Positions 62,443-64,000 of a DNA stretch of 64,000 nucleotides are shown piece after piece (positions within the stretch are counted from its first letter, which is position 1; each line of letters starts with the position of its first letter). Both the position numbers and the translations under genes were made by a program. This stretch comes from Ruminococcus bovis (GTDB lineage: Bacteria; Bacillota; Clostridia; Oscillospirales; Acutalibacteraceae). Under the pieces are notes generated by a model. It was given only the letters and a program-made list of their open reading frames with translations. It was not told the origin of the DNA and made no database searches. The DNA lies in assembly GCF_005601135.1 (NCBI RefSeq), contig NZ_CP039381.1, positions 124,001 to 188,000 on the forward strand, read 5' to 3'.

Positions 62443-62793
62443 ATGGGAACTACTTCTACACATAGTGAGCATAAAGTCCTTATGGAACAGGCAGTAAAGA
62501 ACTTACCACCGGAAGAGAAGGTTATGCCACTGGCTGACTTCTTCAAAGTTTTTGGAGATAGCACAAGGTTAAAGATTATCGGCATATTAAGACACACTTC
62601 CCTATCGGTATGTTGTATTGCTGATTGTTTAGGAATGGAACAAAGTGCAATTAGCCACCAGCTAAAGGTACTTAGAAATAATCATATTGTTAAAGTTGAG
62701 AAAAAGGGTAAACAAAGTTTTTATAGTCTTGATGACTTACATGTTGAACTTTTATATCAAATGGGACTTGAACATATTATGGAGGATGACTAA
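62443..62793 (+). CDS. ArsR/SmtB-family metal-responsive repressor
   Basis: 116 residues from MGTTSTHSEHKVLMEQAVKN. Winged helix: LADFFKVFGDSTRLKIIGIL, then SVCCIADCLGMEQSAISHQLKVLRNNHIV; metal ligands are likely the CCIADC cysteines and the C-terminal helix HVELLYQMGLEHIMEDD. The ATG follows AAGGTG; an in-frame GTG is three codons earlier. Stop overlaps the ATPase start by one base, so it represses its own operon and releases on metal binding. Confidence 0.93.
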   Translation: MGTTSTHSEHKVLMEQAVKNLPPEEKVMPLADFFKVFGDSTRLKIIGILRHTSLSVCCIADCLGMEQSAISHQLKVLRNNHIVKVEKKGKQSFYSLDDLHVELLYQMGLEHIMEDD

Positions 62794-64000
62794 TGGATAA
62801 ATTCAAAGCACCTGATGTTCACTGTACTTGTGGACATTGTCATGACGAAAAGGAAGAAAAGCACCATCATCACCACCATGAAGATTGTTGTGAACACGAA
62901 CATCACCATAATGAACTACATGCTGATATACATTGTGGTTGTGGACATTGCCACGATGATGAAGATGAACATGAAGAAAAAGAAGAAAGCAAAGGTCTTG
63001 AACTTGGTTTATTAATCGGTTCTGCTGTACTGACTTTAGTGGCATTTATTCTTCATTTAACAATTGATTTAAACCCTATTGCACTTGGTATTATGTGTGG
63101 CATAGCAACACTTGCTTGTGGTTATGAAACATTTATTGAGGGTATTAAGTCATTATTCAAACTAAAACTTGATGAAACAACCTTACTTGCAATTGCAGTA
63201 GTTGCAGCTTTCTGTTTGGGTGAGTTTACTGAAGCAGCATTCGTTACATTACTATTCCAGCTAGGTGAATTTCTTGAGGACTTTGCAGTTAAGAAAAGTC
63301 AAAGGAGTATTGAGTCTTTGGCAGAAATCAGACCTGATACTGCTATCCTTGTTACACCTGAGGGTGAAAAGGAAGTACCGGCCGAAAAAGTTCCTATCGG
63401 TAGTACAATTCTAGTTAAGCCTTATGAGAGAATTCCTCTTGACGGTGTAATTTGTGAAGGTTCTTCTGCTATTGATACATCAACAATTACCGGTGAGAGT
63501 ATTCCTCTTGATGGTGTTGTTGGTACTGATGTTATGAGTAGTATGCAAAACGGTGAAAGTGTAATCAAAATTACAACTACTAAAACTGCTGATAACTCTG
63601 CTGCATCTCGTATTCTTAAGATGGTACAAGACAGTCAGCAAAACAAAGGTGACTCTGAAAAATTTATTACAAGATTTGCAATAGTATATACACCTATTGT
63701 AGTTGTTATCGCTATTCTTGTTGCAGTTATTCCAACTATATTTTGTGGGCAGTTCTCAGTATGGCTATATAGAGCATTAGTTTGCTTAGTTGCCTCTTGC
63801 CCATGTGCTATTGTTATTTCAGTACCACTTGCATTCTTTGCCGGTATTGGTGGTGCAAGTAAAAGAGGTATTATGATTAAGGGTGGCAAATACATTGAGT
63901 CTGTTGCAAAGGCAGATTGCTTTGTGTTTGATAAAACAGGGACACTAACTAACGGTAAAATCAAGGTTACTAAGGTAACAAGCTATGGCGAAATATCTGA
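62793..64000 (+). CDS. Heavy-metal P1B-type ATPase, zinc/cadmium/lead type (runs off window)
   Basis: First 402 residues of a ZntA/CadA-type exporter. Instead of a ferredoxin-like metal domain, residues 1-60 are a His/Cys/Asp-rich arm with two CxCGHCHD units (VHCTCGHCHDEKEEK and IHCGCGHCHDDEDE) around a run of six histidines. The core has ITGESIPLDG, the membrane motif SCPCA, and the phosphorylation site VFDKTGTLTNGK. SPC/CPC type predicts Zn, Cd or Pb. The remaining nucleotide domain lies beyond the edge. Operon with the arsR-like gene. Confidence 0.93.
   Translation, partial: MDKFKAPDVHCTCGHCHDEKEEKHHHHHHEDCCEHEHHHNELHADIHCGCGHCHDDEDEHEEKEESKGLELGLLIGSAVLTLVAFILHLTIDLNPIALGIMCGIATLACGYETFIEGIKSLFKLKLDETTLLAIAVVAAFCLGEFTEAAFVTLLFQLGEFLEDFAVKKSQRSIESLAEIRPDTAILVTPEGEKEVPAEKVPIGSTILVKPYERIPLDGVICEGSSAIDTSTITGESIPLDGVVGTDVMSSMQNGESVIKITTTKTADNSAASRILKMVQDSQQNKGDSEKFITRFAIVYTPIVVVIAILVAVIPTIFCGQFSVWLYRALVCLVASCPCAIVISVPLAFFAGIGGASKRGIMIKGGKYIESVAKADCFVFDKTGTLTNGKIKVTKVTSYGEIS

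Noticed and set aside
62803..63045. Minus-strand frame opposite the P-type ATPase N-terminus
   Set aside because: Antisense of the His/Asp codon run of the metal arm.

Overview
The window looks like the chromosome of a low-GC Gram-positive gut anaerobe of the Clostridia, most likely a Ruminococcus-type Oscillospirales member. This rests on the AT-rich DNA, strong AGGAGG-type ribosome binding sites, lipobox and Ig-like (Big_2) surface proteins without outer-membrane genes, and the Bacillus/Clostridium gene orders glmU-prs-pth-mfd and SRP RNA-dnaX-ybaB-recR. The species assignment is inference. I see no rRNA, tRNA or CRISPR.

Layout. 1-7.4 kb: minus-strand housekeeping operon glmU(N-terminal half only)-prs-pth-mfd (mfd runs off the left edge), then divergent, highly codon-biased ppdK. 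7.4-16.9 kb: lipoproteins, a decayed IS (copy 1), an ABC-2 exporter operon, glgB with a histone-H1-like Lys/Ala/Thr tail, a TetR regulator with its operator and an ATC-hydrolase-like gene. 17-21 kb: McrBC restriction system with mcrC broken by a one-base frameshift. 21-29 kb: two RlmD-type methyltransferases, membrane and LRR proteins, murC, and a BspA-like surface protein. 29.4-32.7 kb: ilvBNC. 32.8-36.8 kb: SRP RNA, dnaX, ybaB, recR, smpB and ssrA (tmRNA).

36.8-49.1 kb: a foreign, visibly GC-richer integrated mobilizable element sitting exactly at the 3' end of ssrA. It carries a large serine recombinase, MobC plus MOBP relaxase, ParM-like and RHH partition genes, a ParB-like protein, TnpV, a sigma-like factor with DUF6076, and a flavodoxin/XRE/DUF6442 cassette that splits a SLOG gene. 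A second IS copy lies inside it. The 9-bp att core is repeated at both ends. The native ssrA terminator now lies on the far side of the element, where it also supplies the last codons and stop of the recombinase. In the excised circle the recombinase would instead read through into a different 20-residue tail and the element's own terminator, so integration appears to swap both recombinase tails and terminators.

49.1-64 kb: back to AT-rich chromosome. It holds a tiny membrane-peptide transcription unit, secreted Ig-like and unknown proteins, YczE-like and GDSL/DUF218 proteins, a zinc-ribbon protein, and an XRE-headed protein whose reading frame probably continues through an A AAA AAG slippery heptamer into a 40-residue extension coupled to a 53-residue repeat protein. 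An NSS symporter, a one-EF-hand acidic mini-protein, a nested inverted-repeat element, a MATE/GNAT/deformylase operon and an ArsR-regulated His/Cys-rich metal P-type ATPase (runs off the right edge) follow.

Most coordinates were set by ribosome binding sites and overlaps read directly. Family names come from recognised motifs, not from a database search. Several one-base losses in A-runs (both IS copies, mcrC, the XRE-headed gene) could be decay, recoding or sequencing error.
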